DNA of 64,000 nucleotides, taken from positions 3,880,501 to 3,944,500 of the forward strand of contig NZ_CP017940.1 of the NCBI RefSeq assembly GCF_002764115.1. Reading direction: 5' to 3'. This DNA comes from Phyllobacterium zundukense. Lineage in GTDB: Bacteria; Pseudomonadota; Alphaproteobacteria; Rhizobiales; Rhizobiaceae. The notes under the pieces were generated by a model. That model searched no databases. It had not been told where the DNA came from and saw only the letters and a list, made by a program, of their open reading frames with translations. Both the position numbers and the translations under genes were made by a program. Of this stretch, positions 8,335-19,455 are shown piece by piece (position 1 is the stretch's first letter; every line of letters begins with the position of its first letter).

Positions 8335-9006
8335 TTACTTGTCTTTGCTTGCCGCTTTTTCGGGTGTCTCTTGTTCAAGGGAATATTTCATCACCAGTGG
8401 CATCTGCGCAAAGGTAAAAAGCAGGGTGATCGGCATGGTGCCCCAGACCTTGAAGGCTACCCAAAAATCCGTTGAGAAACTGCGCCAGATGACTTCATTC
8501 AGCACGGCGAGGAACAGGAAGAAAATACCCCAGCGCATGGTCAGCTTGCGCCAGCCTTCGGCATTCAGCTTGAAGGCACTGTCGAACACATAGCCGAGCA
8601 GCGATTTGCCGAAGTAAAGCCCGCCAAGCAGAATGACGCCGAACAGCGTGTTGACGATGGTCGGCTTCATCTTGATGAAGGTGTCATTGTGCAGCCAGAG
8701 CGTCAGGGCACCGAAAACCAGAACGACAATACCGGAAATCAGCGGCATGATCGGCAGGCTGCGGATCAAGATCCACGATACGCTCAGTGCTATCGCCGTC
8801 GCAGCCATGAACAGGGCTGTCGCGATGAAGATCGGCTCACCTATATTGGCCAATACTGGAAAACGTTCGATCAGCCATTCGCCGCGCGCATTGGCGAAGA
8901 AGAAGACCATGAGGGGGCCCAGTTCCAAAGCCAGTTTCAGCAGGGGATTGACTTCCTTATGTGCCGGATCGGACGGATCACGTTCGAATACGGATTCTTC
9001 CATCAT
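8335..9006 (-). CDS. ispZ: Septation protein A / inner membrane protein YciB
   Basis: A 223-residue protein with five to six membrane helices. It shows the YciB/IspZ pattern: [20 protein letters not shown], then [21 protein letters not shown], then LRRW-like [22 protein letters not shown] and [20 protein letters not shown]. The family is tied to cell envelope and septum integrity in other bacteria. ATG at 9006 or 9003 begins it, and the ftsY stop (TGA) shares those bases, so it is probably co-translated with ftsY. Confidence 0.93.
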   Translation of the reverse strand: MMEESVFERDPSDPAHKEVNPLLKLALELGPLMVFFFANARGEWLIERFPVLANIGEPIFIATALFMAATAIALSVSWILIRSLPIMPLISGIVVLVFGALTLWLHNDTFIKMKPTIVNTLFGVILLGGLYFGKSLLGYVFDSAFKLNAEGWRKLTMRWGIFFLFLAVLNEVIWRSFSTDFWVAFKVWGTMPITLLFTFAQMPLVMKYSLEQETPEKAASKDK

Positions 9007-10565
9007 GCAACTCCCGCAATGGCTTTGGCAAAATCTCTCGCGGCAAACGGCTCAAGGTCTTCGACCTGTTCGCCCACGCCAATGAAATAAACAGGCAGTT
9101 TGTGTTTGGCCGAGATGGCGACAAGAATGCCACCCCGTGCCGTGCCGTCAAGCTTGGTCATGACCAGACCATTGACGCCGGCGATATTCCTGAAGATCTC
9201 GACCTGATTCAGCGCATTCTGACCGGTGGTGGCGTCGAGCGTCTGCAGCACCGTGTGCGGTGCCTCCGGATCGTTCTTGCCAAGCACACGAACGATCTTC
9301 GCCAGTTCTTCCATCAATTCCGCCCTGTTCTGCAGGCGGCCGGCGGTGTCGATGATCAGAACATCGCTTCCCGCTTCCTTTGCCTGTTTCCAGGCGTCAA
9401 AGGCAAGTCCTGCTGCATCGGCGCCAAGTTTCGACGAGACGACCGGAGCGCCTGTACGCTTGCCCCAGATATGCAATTGCTCGATGGCGGCGGCACGGAA
9501 CGTATCGCCCGCGGCAAGCATGACATTCAGGCCGCCCGCGGTAAGTTTGGCCGCAAGCTTGCCGATTGTCGTGGTCTTGCCGGTGCCGTTGACGCCAACG
9601 ACGAGAATGACGTGCGGCTTGTGCGAGAGATCAAGCTCCAGCGGCTTGGCGACCGGGCCGAGCACTTTTTCGATTTCCGACGCCATGATGGTACGGACTT
9701 CTTCCGTGCTGATATCCTTGCCATAGCGCGTGGCGCTAAGGGCATCGGTGATGCGGATAGCCGTTTCCATGCCAAGATCGGCCTGGATCAGAACATCTTC
9801 GAGATCCTGCAGCGTGTCTTCATCGAGCTTGCGCTTGGTGAATATGCTGCCGATGGAATCACCGAGCTGTTGCGAGGAACGGAACAGGCCCTTGCGCAAG
9901 CGCTCGAACCAGGTAAGCCGCTTTTCCGGCTCAACGGGAAGTGGTTCGTCGGCTTGCTTTTCCTCGACCGTTCTGCTGACCGTCACCTTTGACGACGAGG
10001 GCTTCACCGGCACGGGAGCAGGTTCAATCGACACCGCAATTTCAGCCGCTGGAATTTCCGGCGCTGGTATTGCTACCGGTTCAATCACTCGCTCGCCCAT
10101 CGGCGGTTCAAGGAGTTCTGCCGCAGCCCCGGATGGTTCTTCCGCTGCAGCCTCTATTTCTGGAACAGTTTCGAGAGCCGCAATGGCGGCTTCATCAGGC
10201 TCTCCGACTGCTTCAGGTAAGGGTGCCGCTTCGATCTTTGCTGTGACCGGATCTTCGAGCGGAGCAATCGCGATTTCGACCTGCTCAACGATGACAGGTT
10301 CGATTTCCGGCAGAATTTCCGGTTCCGGCGCCGGTTCATCGACGACAGCTTCGGGCTCGGCGTAAGCCGCTTGGCTTTCGACCGATTCCGCTGCAACAGG
10401 TGCAGTTTCAGCCGCAACCGGTAGTGCCTCTTGTGCCGCCGTATCCTCGTAGACCTGTTCGACTGTCGGAGACGCCCCCGGCACGGTCGGGGTCTCTTCG
10501 ACCGGAACCCCTTCGACCTCCTTCTTGCCAAAGGAGAAAATCTTCTTGATGAAACCCAGAGCCAT
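9003..10565 (-). CDS. ftsY: Signal recognition particle receptor FtsY
   Basis: A 520-residue SRP receptor GTPase. The first ~200 residues are an acidic, Ala/Pro/Glu-rich A-domain; the NG domain follows (about 205-520). Visible GTPase motifs are G1 [17 protein letters not shown], the [11 protein letters not shown] box, DTAGRLQ (G3) and [10 protein letters not shown] (G4). It docks ribosome-SRP complexes at the inner membrane. The membrane-targeting start [16 protein letters not shown] is amphipathic and basic. It lies 23 bp downstream of mtaB and overlaps ispZ. Confidence 0.96.
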   Translation of the reverse strand: MALGFIKKIFSFGKKEVEGVPVEETPTVPGASPTVEQVYEDTAAQEALPVAAETAPVAAESVESQAAYAEPEAVVDEPAPEPEILPEIEPVIVEQVEIAIAPLEDPVTAKIEAAPLPEAVGEPDEAAIAALETVPEIEAAAEEPSGAAAELLEPPMGERVIEPVAIPAPEIPAAEIAVSIEPAPVPVKPSSSKVTVSRTVEEKQADEPLPVEPEKRLTWFERLRKGLFRSSQQLGDSIGSIFTKRKLDEDTLQDLEDVLIQADLGMETAIRITDALSATRYGKDISTEEVRTIMASEIEKVLGPVAKPLELDLSHKPHVILVVGVNGTGKTTTIGKLAAKLTAGGLNVMLAAGDTFRAAAIEQLHIWGKRTGAPVVSSKLGADAAGLAFDAWKQAKEAGSDVLIIDTAGRLQNRAELMEELAKIVRVLGKNDPEAPHTVLQTLDATTGQNALNQVEIFRNIAGVNGLVMTKLDGTARGGILVAISAKHKLPVYFIGVGEQVEDLEPFAARDFAKAIAGVA

Positions 10566-10588
10566 GAAAACTGCTTTGCTGATTAAGT

Positions 10589-11884
10589 TTACGCTGCGCG
10601 CCGATTGCTATCATTGCCACTATCAATGGCCAACAGCTTGTCACTGTCATGACCGTTGATCGTGCACTCGATGAGTTGGCCCGGCGTCCCACCGTCAATA
10701 CCGACGAGAGTAAAACCTTCCGTGCGGCCAAGGCCTTCGCGTTCGATGAGTATTTTTTGGCGAGTGCCGACAAGGCCATGCAGATGGCTGAGATAGGCGG
10801 CATCGCCCGCAGCCCGCAGCCTTGCAGCACGTGCCTTGACGATCCGGCGGTTAACCGGCGGCATACGCGCAGCAGGTGTACCTTCGCGCGGACTGAACGG
10901 GAAAACGTGGAGATGCGTCAGTCCGCATTCCTCGACGATCCGGATCGAATTCTCGAACATCTCGTCCGTTTCGGTCGGAAAACCCGCGATAATATCCGCC
11001 CCAAGGACGATATCGGGGCGAATCCGGCGCACATTTTCGCAAAATTCGATGGAATTTTCGCGCAAATGGCGCCGTTTCATGCGCTTCAGGATCATGTTGT
11101 CGCCTGACTGCAGCGACAGATGCAGATGCGGCATCAGCCGCTTTTCAGTCGCCAGCGCCTCCATCAGATCTTCGTCAGCTTCGATTGAATCGATGGAGGA
11201 GAGGCGCAGGCGCTGCAAATCCGTCACTTCTTTGAGGACAGTCTTGACCAGCTTGCCGAGGCGAAGGTTTCCCGGCAGGTCAGGACCGTAGCTGGTCATG
11301 TCCACGCCTGTCAGAACTACCTCATTATAGCCATTGCCGACGAGCCGCTTGACCTGTTCAACTACCCCGCCCATCGGGACCGAGCGGGAATTGCCGCGTC
11401 CATAGGGAATGATGCAGAAGGTACAGCGATGGTCGCAGCCATTTTGCACCTGAACAAAGGCGCGGGCTCGGCCTTCGATCGCGTCGACCATGTGTGACGC
11501 GGTCTCTCGCACCTCCATGATATCGTTGACGCGCACCTTCTCGAACTGGTTGACACCGAAATCCGGCAGCATGCGGTAGGAATTGGATTTCAGCTTTTCC
11601 TCGTTGCCAAGTACAAGGTCAACCTCATCCATAGCGGCGAAATCATCCGCGCCTGTCTGGGCCGCGCAACCCGTAACGATGATGCGCGCTTCCGGGTTGT
11701 CGCGGCGCGCCTTGCGGATCGCCTGCCTTGCCTGGCGCACCGCTTCGCTGGTGACGGCACACGTATTGAAGATGATCGCACCATTTTCCAGCGTACCGAG
11801 CCCGGCCGCATCGGCTTCACGCTTCATCACCTCGGACTCATAGGTGTTGAGCCGACAGCCAAAGGTGACGACGTCGACAGCCAT
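10589..11884 (-). CDS. mtaB: tRNA t6A37 methylthiotransferase MtaB
   Basis: A 431-residue radical SAM methylthiotransferase that converts t6A37 to ms2t6A37 in tRNA. The N-terminal UPF0004 cysteines are in TFGCRLNTYES, NTCAVTSEA and VTGCAAQTG; the radical SAM cluster is CDHRCTFCIIPYGRG; GADIIAGFPTETDE follows. A C-terminal TRAM-like part ends the protein. The frame stays open upstream, but ATG 11884 overlaps the dapF stop (ATGA) and starts the conserved [10 protein letters not shown]. tsaD, which makes t6A, is elsewhere in the window at 59-60 kb. Confidence 0.95.
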   Translation of the reverse strand: MAVDVVTFGCRLNTYESEVMKREADAAGLGTLENGAIIFNTCAVTSEAVRQARQAIRKARRDNPEARIIVTGCAAQTGADDFAAMDEVDLVLGNEEKLKSNSYRMLPDFGVNQFEKVRVNDIMEVRETASHMVDAIEGRARAFVQVQNGCDHRCTFCIIPYGRGNSRSVPMGGVVEQVKRLVGNGYNEVVLTGVDMTSYGPDLPGNLRLGKLVKTVLKEVTDLQRLRLSSIDSIEADEDLMEALATEKRLMPHLHLSLQSGDNMILKRMKRRHLRENSIEFCENVRRIRPDIVLGADIIAGFPTETDEMFENSIRIVEECGLTHLHVFPFSPREGTPAARMPPVNRRIVKARAARLRAAGDAAYLSHLHGLVGTRQKILIEREGLGRTEGFTLVGIDGGTPGQLIECTINGHDSDKLLAIDSGNDSNRRAA

Positions 11885-12777
11885 CAGGCGGCTCCCTGCG
11901 AAGGTGCCGTTTCGTCGCGCTGCCATGCACCGGTCTGCGGGTCGAGGGCGCCTGAAAACTCCCACTCGGCCGGGCCGGTCATCATCACGTGATCGTTTTC
12001 GAGCCATTCGATAAGCAGAGGGCCACCTGGAACGGTTACCGTAACGGTGCGCTCGGTACGGCCAGTGCGCACGGCAGAAACCGCGGCAGCACAGGCGGCC
12101 GAGCCGCAGGCGCGGGTCAGACCAGCGCCGCGTTCCCAGGTGCGCAGTGTGATGGCGTGGCGGCTGGTTACATGTGCGACTGAAATATTGGCGCGCTCCG
12201 GAAAGATCGGATGGTTTTCGAGCAGCGGGCCGAACCGTTCGAGGTCATAGGTCCAGACATCCTGGTCGACCCAGAAGATCGCATGCGGATTGCCCATGCT
12301 GGCAACGGAGGGCGAATGCAATACCGGCGCGTCGATGGGGCCGATCTGCAGTTCGATCCTGCGCGTGTCGTGAAACGGTTCAGCCAGTGGGATATCCTGC
12401 CAGTCGAAGCGCGGCTTGCCCATATCGACGGATATCTGGCCGTCGGGATGTTCGTGCGCGGTCAGAATTCCCGCGATGGTCTCGAACGTGAATTCGCGCT
12501 TGCCCGTTTCGGAACTGAGCGCCTGGACCACACAGCGCATGCCATTGCCGCAAGCCTGAGCCTGCGTGCCGTCGGAATTGATGATCTCGATATAGGCTTC
12601 CGTGCCGCTGGTCTTTGGTGCGTGAATGGCCATGATCTGGTCGAACTTGGTCGCGGGATCACGGTCTAGCGCAATGGCGGCCTCCGGCGTAATCCGGTCC
12701 GCACGTCCGCGCATATCGGCAACGATGATTTCGTTGCCGAGCCCGTTCATCTTCGCAAATTGTGCGCGTGCCGCCAT
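11884..12777 (-). CDS. dapF: Diaminopimelate epimerase DapF
   Basis: A 297-residue enzyme that interconverts LL- and meso-diaminopimelate for lysine and peptidoglycan. Both catalytic cysteines are seen: [10 protein letters not shown] (first acid/base Cys) and [12 protein letters not shown] (second). The start of the fold, [18 protein letters not shown], and SMGNPHAIF are typical. The frame runs further upstream, but ATG 12777 ([12 protein letters not shown]) is the sensible start. It leads the minus-strand group dapF-mtaB-ftsY-ispZ; the dapF/mtaB and ftsY/ispZ joins overlap. Confidence 0.96.
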   Translation of the reverse strand: MAARAQFAKMNGLGNEIIVADMRGRADRITPEAAIALDRDPATKFDQIMAIHAPKTSGTEAYIEIINSDGTQAQACGNGMRCVVQALSSETGKREFTFETIAGILTAHEHPDGQISVDMGKPRFDWQDIPLAEPFHDTRRIELQIGPIDAPVLHSPSVASMGNPHAIFWVDQDVWTYDLERFGPLLENHPIFPERANISVAHVTSRHAITLRTWERGAGLTRACGSAACAAAVSAVRTGRTERTVTVTVPGGPLLIEWLENDHVMMTGPAEWEFSGALDPQTGAWQRDETAPSQGAA

Positions 12778-12919
12778 GCTTATCGCCAGCCTGTCATTGC
12801 CATTACATCGTCGTAGAGGGCTTATATGGCGGAAAAGGGAAGGAAATGCCAGTGCCAGCACGCATCAAAGCTGCGCGCTGCAACTGGCGATCTCGTCGCT
12901 TGCTCGTTATTTGCCCTCT

Positions 12920-13945
12920 TCAGGCAACCCGCACGATAAGCTTGCCAAAATTGCGACCCTCAAGGAGCCCCATGAATGCCTCCGGCGCGTTTGTCAGACC
13001 ATCGACAATATCCTCGCGGTACTTGACCTGACCAGCGCGCAGCCATTCAGGCATGGCTTGCAGGAATGCCGGACGCTGATCGACGAATTCGCGCTGAATG
13101 AAACCACGAATTGTCAGGCTCTTGGTCAAAACAGCTCGCATGACACCCGGTAACCGGTCGGTCTCTGATGGGGCGATGCCGCTATACTGAGAAATCAGAC
13201 CGCAGACCGGGATTCGGGCGAAGGAATTAAGCAACGGAAAGACCGCGTCCCAGACCGGCCCCCCGACATTCTCGAAATAGACATCGATGCCACCCGGGCA
13301 GGCCTGTTTCAGCTGTTCTGGAAAATCGGGTGCGCGGTGATCGATCGCTGCATCGAATCCGAGTTCATTCCTGATGAAGGCGCATTTGTCCGGACCTCCG
13401 GCAATGCCGACTGCTCGTGCTCCCTTGATCCTGGCTATCTGACCGACGGCCGAGCCGACCGGACCGCTGGCCGCTGCGACAACCACCGTTTCACCGGGTT
13501 GCGGCCGTCCGATGGTCAAGAGACCAGCATAGGCGGTAAAGCCGGGCATGCCGAGAACACCCAGTGCAGTAGAGACCGGTGCCAGCTTTGGATCGAGCCT
13601 GGTCAGCCCTTTGCCGTCGGAGATTGCATAGCTCTGCCAGCCGGAATGCGAGAGCACGATGTCGCCGGCCGCATAATGATCATTATTGCTCGCGATGACT
13701 TCGGCGACCGTGCCGCCTTCCATTACATTTCCGACCGCGACCGGCGCGGCGTAGGATTTTGCGTCATCCATGCGTCCGCGCATGTAGGGATCGAGTGACA
13801 GGAACAGGATCTTGAGCAGCACTTCGCCTTTGCCAGGCGCGGGAATCGGTTGGTGCTCAACGCGAAAATTATCAGACTTCACCCGGCCCGACGGCCGCGA
13901 TGCAAGCACAATCCGGGTGTTTTTGTCTTGGAACACAGCCTTCAC
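12920..13945 (-). CDS. NADP-dependent oxidoreductase, MDR superfamily (CurA-like)
   Basis: A 341-residue zinc-free medium-chain dehydrogenase/reductase of the leukotriene B4 12-hydroxydehydrogenase/CurA group. Markers are LFLSLDPYMRGRM near residue 50, GMPGFTAYAGLL, the cofactor-binding AAASGPVGSAVGQIA, DVYFENVGGPVWDAV and GLISQYSG. It reduces alpha,beta-unsaturated carbonyl compounds with NADPH; the real substrate is unknown. The start is a GTG at 13945 with no strong ribosome site, so it is uncertain. It stands alone between dapF and a siderophore-interacting protein in the same direction. Confidence 0.88.
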   Translation of the reverse strand: MKAVFQDKNTRIVLASRPSGRVKSDNFRVEHQPIPAPGKGEVLLKILFLSLDPYMRGRMDDAKSYAAPVAVGNVMEGGTVAEVIASNNDHYAAGDIVLSHSGWQSYAISDGKGLTRLDPKLAPVSTALGVLGMPGFTAYAGLLTIGRPQPGETVVVAAASGPVGSAVGQIARIKGARAVGIAGGPDKCAFIRNELGFDAAIDHRAPDFPEQLKQACPGGIDVYFENVGGPVWDAVFPLLNSFARIPVCGLISQYSGIAPSETDRLPGVMRAVLTKSLTIRGFIQREFVDQRPAFLQAMPEWLRAGQVKYREDIVDGLTNAPEAFMGLLEGRNFGKLIVRVA

Positions 13946-14004
13946 TCCATTGTTTCAGAAAGGAGCGAGCCTATCCTGACCGCCATCATCCCTGCAATGT
14001 CCGG

Positions 14005-14811
14005 TCAGTGGGGCTCGTGGGCGTCCGCCACGCCGCGCAGCCAATAACCGGCAGCCTTGACCCATTCACCATTGAAACCGCGCTGATCAACGAGATGATT
14101 GCGCACTGCCTTGGAGATGCTGCTCTCACTGGCGATGAAGGCGTAGCAATCGCCTTCGGGCAGATTGAGAGCTTCGATCTTGCGCAACAGCAAATCGTTG
14201 TTGCCCGCCTCCGCGCCATTGCGATGTACCCAGATAATCTCGGCGCTGGCCTCTGTGGTCAGGGCCTGCTCTTCTTCCTTGTCGGCGACCTCGATCACGG
14301 CAACGGCACGAGCTGTTGCAGGCAGTTCTTCCAGGCGGCGGCTGATGGCGGGCAAGGCAGTCTCGTCTCCGGCAAGCAGATACCAGTCGAAAGCATCGGG
14401 GATGATCATCGAGCCGCGCGGACCACCAATCACGATCTTTTCCCCAACTTCCGCCTGCGCTGCCCAGCTTGAAGCAGGGCCGTCGCCATGCAGGACAAAA
14501 TCCACTTCGAGCGTATTGGTCGCCGCATGAAAGACGCGTGGTGTGTAGTCACGCATTTGCGGACGCGGCTTGTCGTCGGGGAAGGCAAGGCCATCAGGCC
14601 CGAGCACTGGCAAGACCGGATCATTGCCGGCTTGCGGGAAGAAAATCTTGATGTGGTCCGCATAGCCGGGGCTGATGAAACCTTCCAGTTGGTCACCTGC
14701 GAGGGTCACGCGCAGCATCAGTGGGGTTATGCGTTTGACCGCCTGAACCTCGAGGAGACGCAGGCGGGTTTCATGGCGGATTCTTTGGGGGGATCTATTT
14801 ATGAGTATCAT
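14005..14811 (-). CDS. Siderophore-interacting protein (FAD-dependent ferric reductase family)
   Basis: A 268-residue protein of the ViuB/SIP family. The FAD-binding domain has ADHIKIFFPQ and RDYTPRVF (the RxYTxR flavin motif, with HAATNTLEVDFVLHG after it). The C-terminal NAD(P)H part contains WYLLAGDETALPAISRRLEELP and AFIASESSISKAVRNHLV. Such proteins reduce ferric siderophores in the cytosol. Three in-frame starts exist (GTG 14859, ATG 14832, ATG 14811). None has a well-spaced ribosome site; the last is used here. No iron-box sequence was recognised upstream. Confidence 0.87.
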   Translation of the reverse strand: MILINRSPQRIRHETRLRLLEVQAVKRITPLMLRVTLAGDQLEGFISPGYADHIKIFFPQAGNDPVLPVLGPDGLAFPDDKPRPQMRDYTPRVFHAATNTLEVDFVLHGDGPASSWAAQAEVGEKIVIGGPRGSMIIPDAFDWYLLAGDETALPAISRRLEELPATARAVAVIEVADKEEEQALTTEASAEIIWVHRNGAEAGNNDLLLRKIEALNLPEGDCYAFIASESSISKAVRNHLVDQRGFNGEWVKAAGYWLRGVADAHEPH

Positions 14812-15149
14812 GGTCAGGAAATATCGTGCCATCCTTGCAAGTTCAATAGCTCCGGTCACACATTTGCGTCATTGCCATTTTCTGCATGGATAAGACTTTA
14901 TTCACCTTGAAATGATTGAATTGGTTAATGTCGTCGGCCTTCGCTCATTGCAGGCAGACGCTGGAGACTGTGGCGATATTGTCAGTTCTGTCATTTTTTG
15001 ATGGTTCCGACGTCGAATTGGCCCGAAACACGCCGGTTTTTTCGGTGTGCGGGTTGAAATTTCGCCATGATCGCCATTGTATCGTGGTTAACAACGCCAA
15101 ATGGAATCGCATTCCCCAAGTTTGGATGCGCAGATGGAGAACTGAGGTT
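14812..15149. other. Non-coding divergent intergenic region
   Basis: 338 bp between the divergent siderophore-interacting protein and omp19. No convincing open frame, RNA fold or repeat was found. It must hold the promoters of both genes. The only clear signals are GAGAACTGAGG just before the omp19 ATG and an AT-rich patch around 14880-14930. Confidence 0.5.
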
Positions 15150-15686
15150 ATGGGGACTTTGAAAGTCAATTTGCTGGCCGTTGCTGCTGTCGGCATGGTG
15201 CTGGCGGGATGCCAGAGTTCGCGAATGGACCCCGTCTCGTCCGGTCCCGCACCGCTTCAGCCGGCACCTTCAGGCGCTGTGAGCCAGAGTCAGTTGCCAC
15301 CGCCAGGCGGTACTAGCCAGTTTCCAACTGCGCCAACGACTGCCAATGCAGCGCCCGGCACGCAGGGCAATACACAGGTTGCAGCATTGCCACCGGAGAA
15401 CGCGCCGGACCTCACAGCCAGCAGCGTCGCCGGCGTATGGAATGCGTCGATGGGCGGCCAGAGCTGCAAGATCGCAACGCCGCAGACCAAATTCGGCCAG
15501 GGATATCGTGCCGGTCCGCTGCGCTGCCCAGGTGAACTTGCCAATCTGTCCTCATGGTCGGTCAGCGGCAAGCAGCTGGTTCTCTACGATGCAGCCGGCG
15601 GCACTGTGGCGCGGCTCTATTCCTCGGCCCCGTCCAAGTTTGACGGTCAGACATCGGGCGGGCAGAACCTCAGCCTGTCACGCTAA
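15150..15686 (+). CDS. omp19: Omp19-type outer-membrane lipoprotein, AprI/Inh protease-inhibitor family
   Basis: A 178-residue lipoprotein. It has a signal peptide ending in a perfect lipobox (VLAGC, Cys21), a Pro/Ala/Gln-rich spacer of about 70 residues, then a C-terminal inhibitor-like beta-barrel domain with VAGVWNASMGGQSCKIATPQ and GYRAGPLRCPGEL. As far as I recall, the last ~90 residues closely match Brucella Omp19, which is surface-exposed and inhibits proteases. Two cysteines probably form the family disulfide. ATG 15150 gives the Brucella-like length; earlier in-frame starts would put extra residues before the signal peptide. Confidence 0.93.
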   Translation: MGTLKVNLLAVAAVGMVLAGCQSSRMDPVSSGPAPLQPAPSGAVSQSQLPPPGGTSQFPTAPTTANAAPGTQGNTQVAALPPENAPDLTASSVAGVWNASMGGQSCKIATPQTKFGQGYRAGPLRCPGELANLSSWSVSGKQLVLYDAAGGTVARLYSSAPSKFDGQTSGGQNLSLSR

Positions 15687-15738
15687 GCACGCAGCGTACC
15701 ACAGACCCGTCTGAGCGCGCCCGGAGACTGCATTTCGC

Positions 15739-16932
15739 ATGTCGCACGATAATCTGAAAGTGTTTCCCTCCGTGCGCGAGCGCTATGATGCGCTTGTGCT
15801 GGCGGGGGATATTGATGCAGACCCGGCACAGCAGCATCTGGCTGACCGCTTTGATCTCCTGATCCGCGAGCTCGCGACAACGCGGCTCGCCACCAAATCC
15901 AGCGCACTCGGCTGGCTGTTCAGCCGCCGTGCACCGCGGCGTGAGATCATCAAGGGCCTTTACATCCATGGCGACGTCGGGCGCGGCAAGACAATGCTGA
16001 TGGACATGTTCCACCAGCTGGTACCGGCCAAACGCAAGCGCCGCGCGCATTTTATCGATTTCATGGCCGACGTGCACGAACGTATCAATGCGCACCGCCA
16101 GGCCTTGAAGAATGGGGATACCAAGCAAGATGATCCCATTCCGCCTGTGGCTGACGCCCTGGCGGAACAGGCCTGGGTCCTGTCTTTCGATGAATTCACG
16201 GTCACCGACATTGCCGATGCGATGATCCTGTCGCGGTTGTTCCGGGCGCTTTTCGAGCGCGGCGTGGTGCTTGTCGCCACATCCAATGTCGAGCCAGATA
16301 ATCTTTATCGAGACGGGCTGAATCGCCAGCTTTTTCTGCCATTCGTCGAACTTCTGAAAGCCCATGTGGATGTTGTCAATCTCGATGCCCGCACGGATTA
16401 CCGCCTCGAGAAGTTAAACCGTTTGCCGGTTTATCTTTCGCCTTTGGACGAAGACACAAGCCGGCTGATGGACGAAGCCTGGCATGCGGCAACAGCTGGA
16501 GCCACCGTGGCTCCGAATAGCCTGAAGGTCAAAGGCCACACCGTTGTCATCCCTCTGGCGGCACCGCATACGGCTGCTGCTCGGTTTACTTTCGCCGACC
16601 TTTGCTCCAAACCTCTCGGTGCAGCGGACTACACGGCGATCATCCAGCACTACCGGACCATTTTCATTGACGCCGTGCCGGTTCTGGATCACCCAAGGCG
16701 GAACGAGGCCAAGCGGTTCATCACGCTGATCGACATTCTTTACGATCATAATGTGCATGTGGTGATTTCGGCGGCGGCTTCACCGGACAAGCTATATGTA
16801 GCGAAGTCCGGAACCGAAGCGTTCGAATTTGACCGGACGGCGTCACGCCTCTTCGAAATGCAGAGCGAGGAATATCTGGCTGCAGCCGGCAAGCTTGAGG
16901 CCGTCGTGGAGGCGCGATCCGCGGGGGTCTGA
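15739..16932 (+). CDS. zapE: Cell division ATPase ZapE (AFG1 family)
   Basis: A 397-residue AAA-like ATPase. Walker A is GLYIHGDVGRGKTMLMDMF (about residues 74-92). Walker B with sensor context is WVLSFDEFTVTDIADAMI, followed by VLVATSNVEPDNLY. The C-terminal half has RFITLIDILYDHNVHVVISA and FDRTASRLFEMQSEEYL, both diagnostic of ZapE/AFG1. In E. coli ZapE destabilises FtsZ rings under stress; the mitochondrial relative acts in protein quality control. It lies 52 bp after omp19 in the same direction and precedes mdh. Confidence 0.95.
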   Translation: MSHDNLKVFPSVRERYDALVLAGDIDADPAQQHLADRFDLLIRELATTRLATKSSALGWLFSRRAPRREIIKGLYIHGDVGRGKTMLMDMFHQLVPAKRKRRAHFIDFMADVHERINAHRQALKNGDTKQDDPIPPVADALAEQAWVLSFDEFTVTDIADAMILSRLFRALFERGVVLVATSNVEPDNLYRDGLNRQLFLPFVELLKAHVDVVNLDARTDYRLEKLNRLPVYLSPLDEDTSRLMDEAWHAATAGATVAPNSLKVKGHTVVIPLAAPHTAAARFTFADLCSKPLGAADYTAIIQHYRTIFIDAVPVLDHPRRNEAKRFITLIDILYDHNVHVVISAAASPDKLYVAKSGTEAFEFDRTASRLFEMQSEEYLAAAGKLEAVVEARSAGV

Positions 16933-17022
16933 CTTGCTTCAGGCAAGCCATTACTTTCATCAATTTGATATGTTGCATATGTTAGAAATAATAGACTCTA
17001 GCATGGGTCAAGCCGTGAATAA

Positions 17023-17051
17023 TTGACGTTTACGTAAATCCCATTAAATCT
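17023..17051 (+). promoter_or_regulatory. Possible mdh promoter region with TTTACGTAAA palindrome
   Basis: TTGACG (17023-17028) is a good -35 element; AAATCT (17046-17051) lies 17 bp on as a weak -10. The spacer contains the perfect palindrome TTTACGTAAA (17029-17038), a plausible operator. It would give a 5' leader of about 165 nt before the mdh ATG. A TTACGTAA core also occurs before lolA. Confidence 0.4.
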
Positions 17052-17172
17052 AACCGATTGAATTTATTGAGGTGAAAATTTTCGGTTGAGTTATTTTTCA
17101 AAGAGGAATATTCGAACGTCCCAACGCAAAGGCATGTGGTGACAGGTTTGCCGACTGGCGGCCCGACTATAG

Positions 17173-18186
<1,014 letters not shown>

Positions 18187-18255
18187 TTTGGCCTCAAACC
18201 ATTCTGAAACGATCTCGCGCTCAGGCGCCGGATTATTCGTAGAGGAAAATAACGT

Positions 18256-19452
18256 ATGAATATTCACGAATATCAGGCAAAACGCCTGCTGCACACGTTT
18301 GGTGCGCCGATCGCCAATGGCGTTGCCGTCTACTCCGTCGAACAGGCGGAAGAGTGGGCGAAGACGCTGCCCGGTCCGCTTTATGTGGTGAAGAGCCAGA
18401 TTCATGCAGGCGGCCGCGGCAAGGGCAAGTTCAAGGAACTCGGTCCGGATGCGAAAGGCGGCGTACGCCTGTCCAGGTCGGTCGAGGAAGTTGTTGCCAA
18501 CGCCAGGGAAATGCTCGGCAACACGCTCGTGACCAAGCAGACCGGTCCGGCTGGCAAGCAGGTCAACCGTCTCTATATCGAAGACGGTGCCGACATCGAG
18601 CGCGAGCTTTATCTCTCGATCCTCGTTGACCGTTCGGTGGGCCGTCCGGCTTTCGTGGTTTCCACGGAAGGCGGCATGGACATTGAAGCGGTTGCCCATG
18701 ATACGCCGGAAAAGATCATCACCGTGGCGATCGATCCGGAAAAGGGCGTGACCGCGGAAGACGCGGGGAAGATCAATGACGCCTATGGCCTCACCGGCGA
18801 AGCGCGGACCGACGGCGAAGCGCTGTTCCCGATCCTCTACAAGGCCTTCACCGAGAAGGATATGAGCCTGCTTGAAGTCAACCCGCTGATCGTCATGAAA
18901 GATGGCCGTCTGCGCGTTCTCGACGCCAAGGTTTCGTTCGATGGCAACGCCCTGTTCCGTCATCCAGATGTGGTCGAACTGCGTGACACCACGGAGGAAG
19001 ACGACAAGGAAATCGAGGCATCGAAATATGACCTCGCCTATGTCGCCCTCGACGGCAATATTGGCTGCATGGTCAATGGTGCCGGTCTTGCCATGGCAAC
19101 GATGGATATCATCAAGCTCTATGGCGCGGAGCCGGCAAACTTCCTTGATGTTGGCGGCGGCGCCAGCAAGGAGAAGGTCACGGCGGCGTTCAAGATCATC
19201 ACGGCCGATCCGGCGGTCGAAGGCATCCTGATCAATATTTTCGGCGGCATCATGAAGTGCGATGTCATTGCCGAAGGCGTTATCGCTGCGGTCAAGGAAG
19301 TTGGCCTCAAGGTTCCGCTGGTCGTTCGTCTCGAAGGCACCAATGCCGAGCTCGGCAAGAAGATCATCAACGAAAGCGGCCTCAATGTCGTTTCCGCGGA
19401 TGATCTCGATGATGCAGCGCAGAAGATCGTCAAGGCCGTGAAGGGAAACTAA
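18256..19452 (+). CDS. sucC: Succinyl-CoA synthetase (ADP-forming) subunit beta
   Basis: A 398-residue ATP-grasp subunit. It begins [20 protein letters not shown], with [18 protein letters not shown] for nucleotide binding, and [21 protein letters not shown] and [20 protein letters not shown] for the metal and subunit contacts. [16 protein letters not shown] forms the CoA-ligase-like C-terminal domain. With SucD it converts succinyl-CoA to succinate with substrate-level phosphorylation. AGAGGAAAA before the ATG is a fair ribosome site. sucD follows after 3 bp. Confidence 0.97.
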   Translation: MNIHEYQAKRLLHTFGAPIANGVAVYSVEQAEEWAKTLPGPLYVVKSQIHAGGRGKGKFKELGPDAKGGVRLSRSVEEVVANAREMLGNTLVTKQTGPAGKQVNRLYIEDGADIERELYLSILVDRSVGRPAFVVSTEGGMDIEAVAHDTPEKIITVAIDPEKGVTAEDAGKINDAYGLTGEARTDGEALFPILYKAFTEKDMSLLEVNPLIVMKDGRLRVLDAKVSFDGNALFRHPDVVELRDTTEEDDKEIEASKYDLAYVALDGNIGCMVNGAGLAMATMDIIKLYGAEPANFLDVGGGASKEKVTAAFKIITADPAVEGILINIFGGIMKCDVIAEGVIAAVKEVGLKVPLVVRLEGTNAELGKKIINESGLNVVSADDLDDAAQKIVKAVKGN

Positions 19453-19455
19453 GGC

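Noticed and set aside
8961..9992. Plus-strand open frame of 343 codons opposite ftsY
   Set aside because: It lies wholly over the FtsY NG-domain coding region and shows no protein family features.
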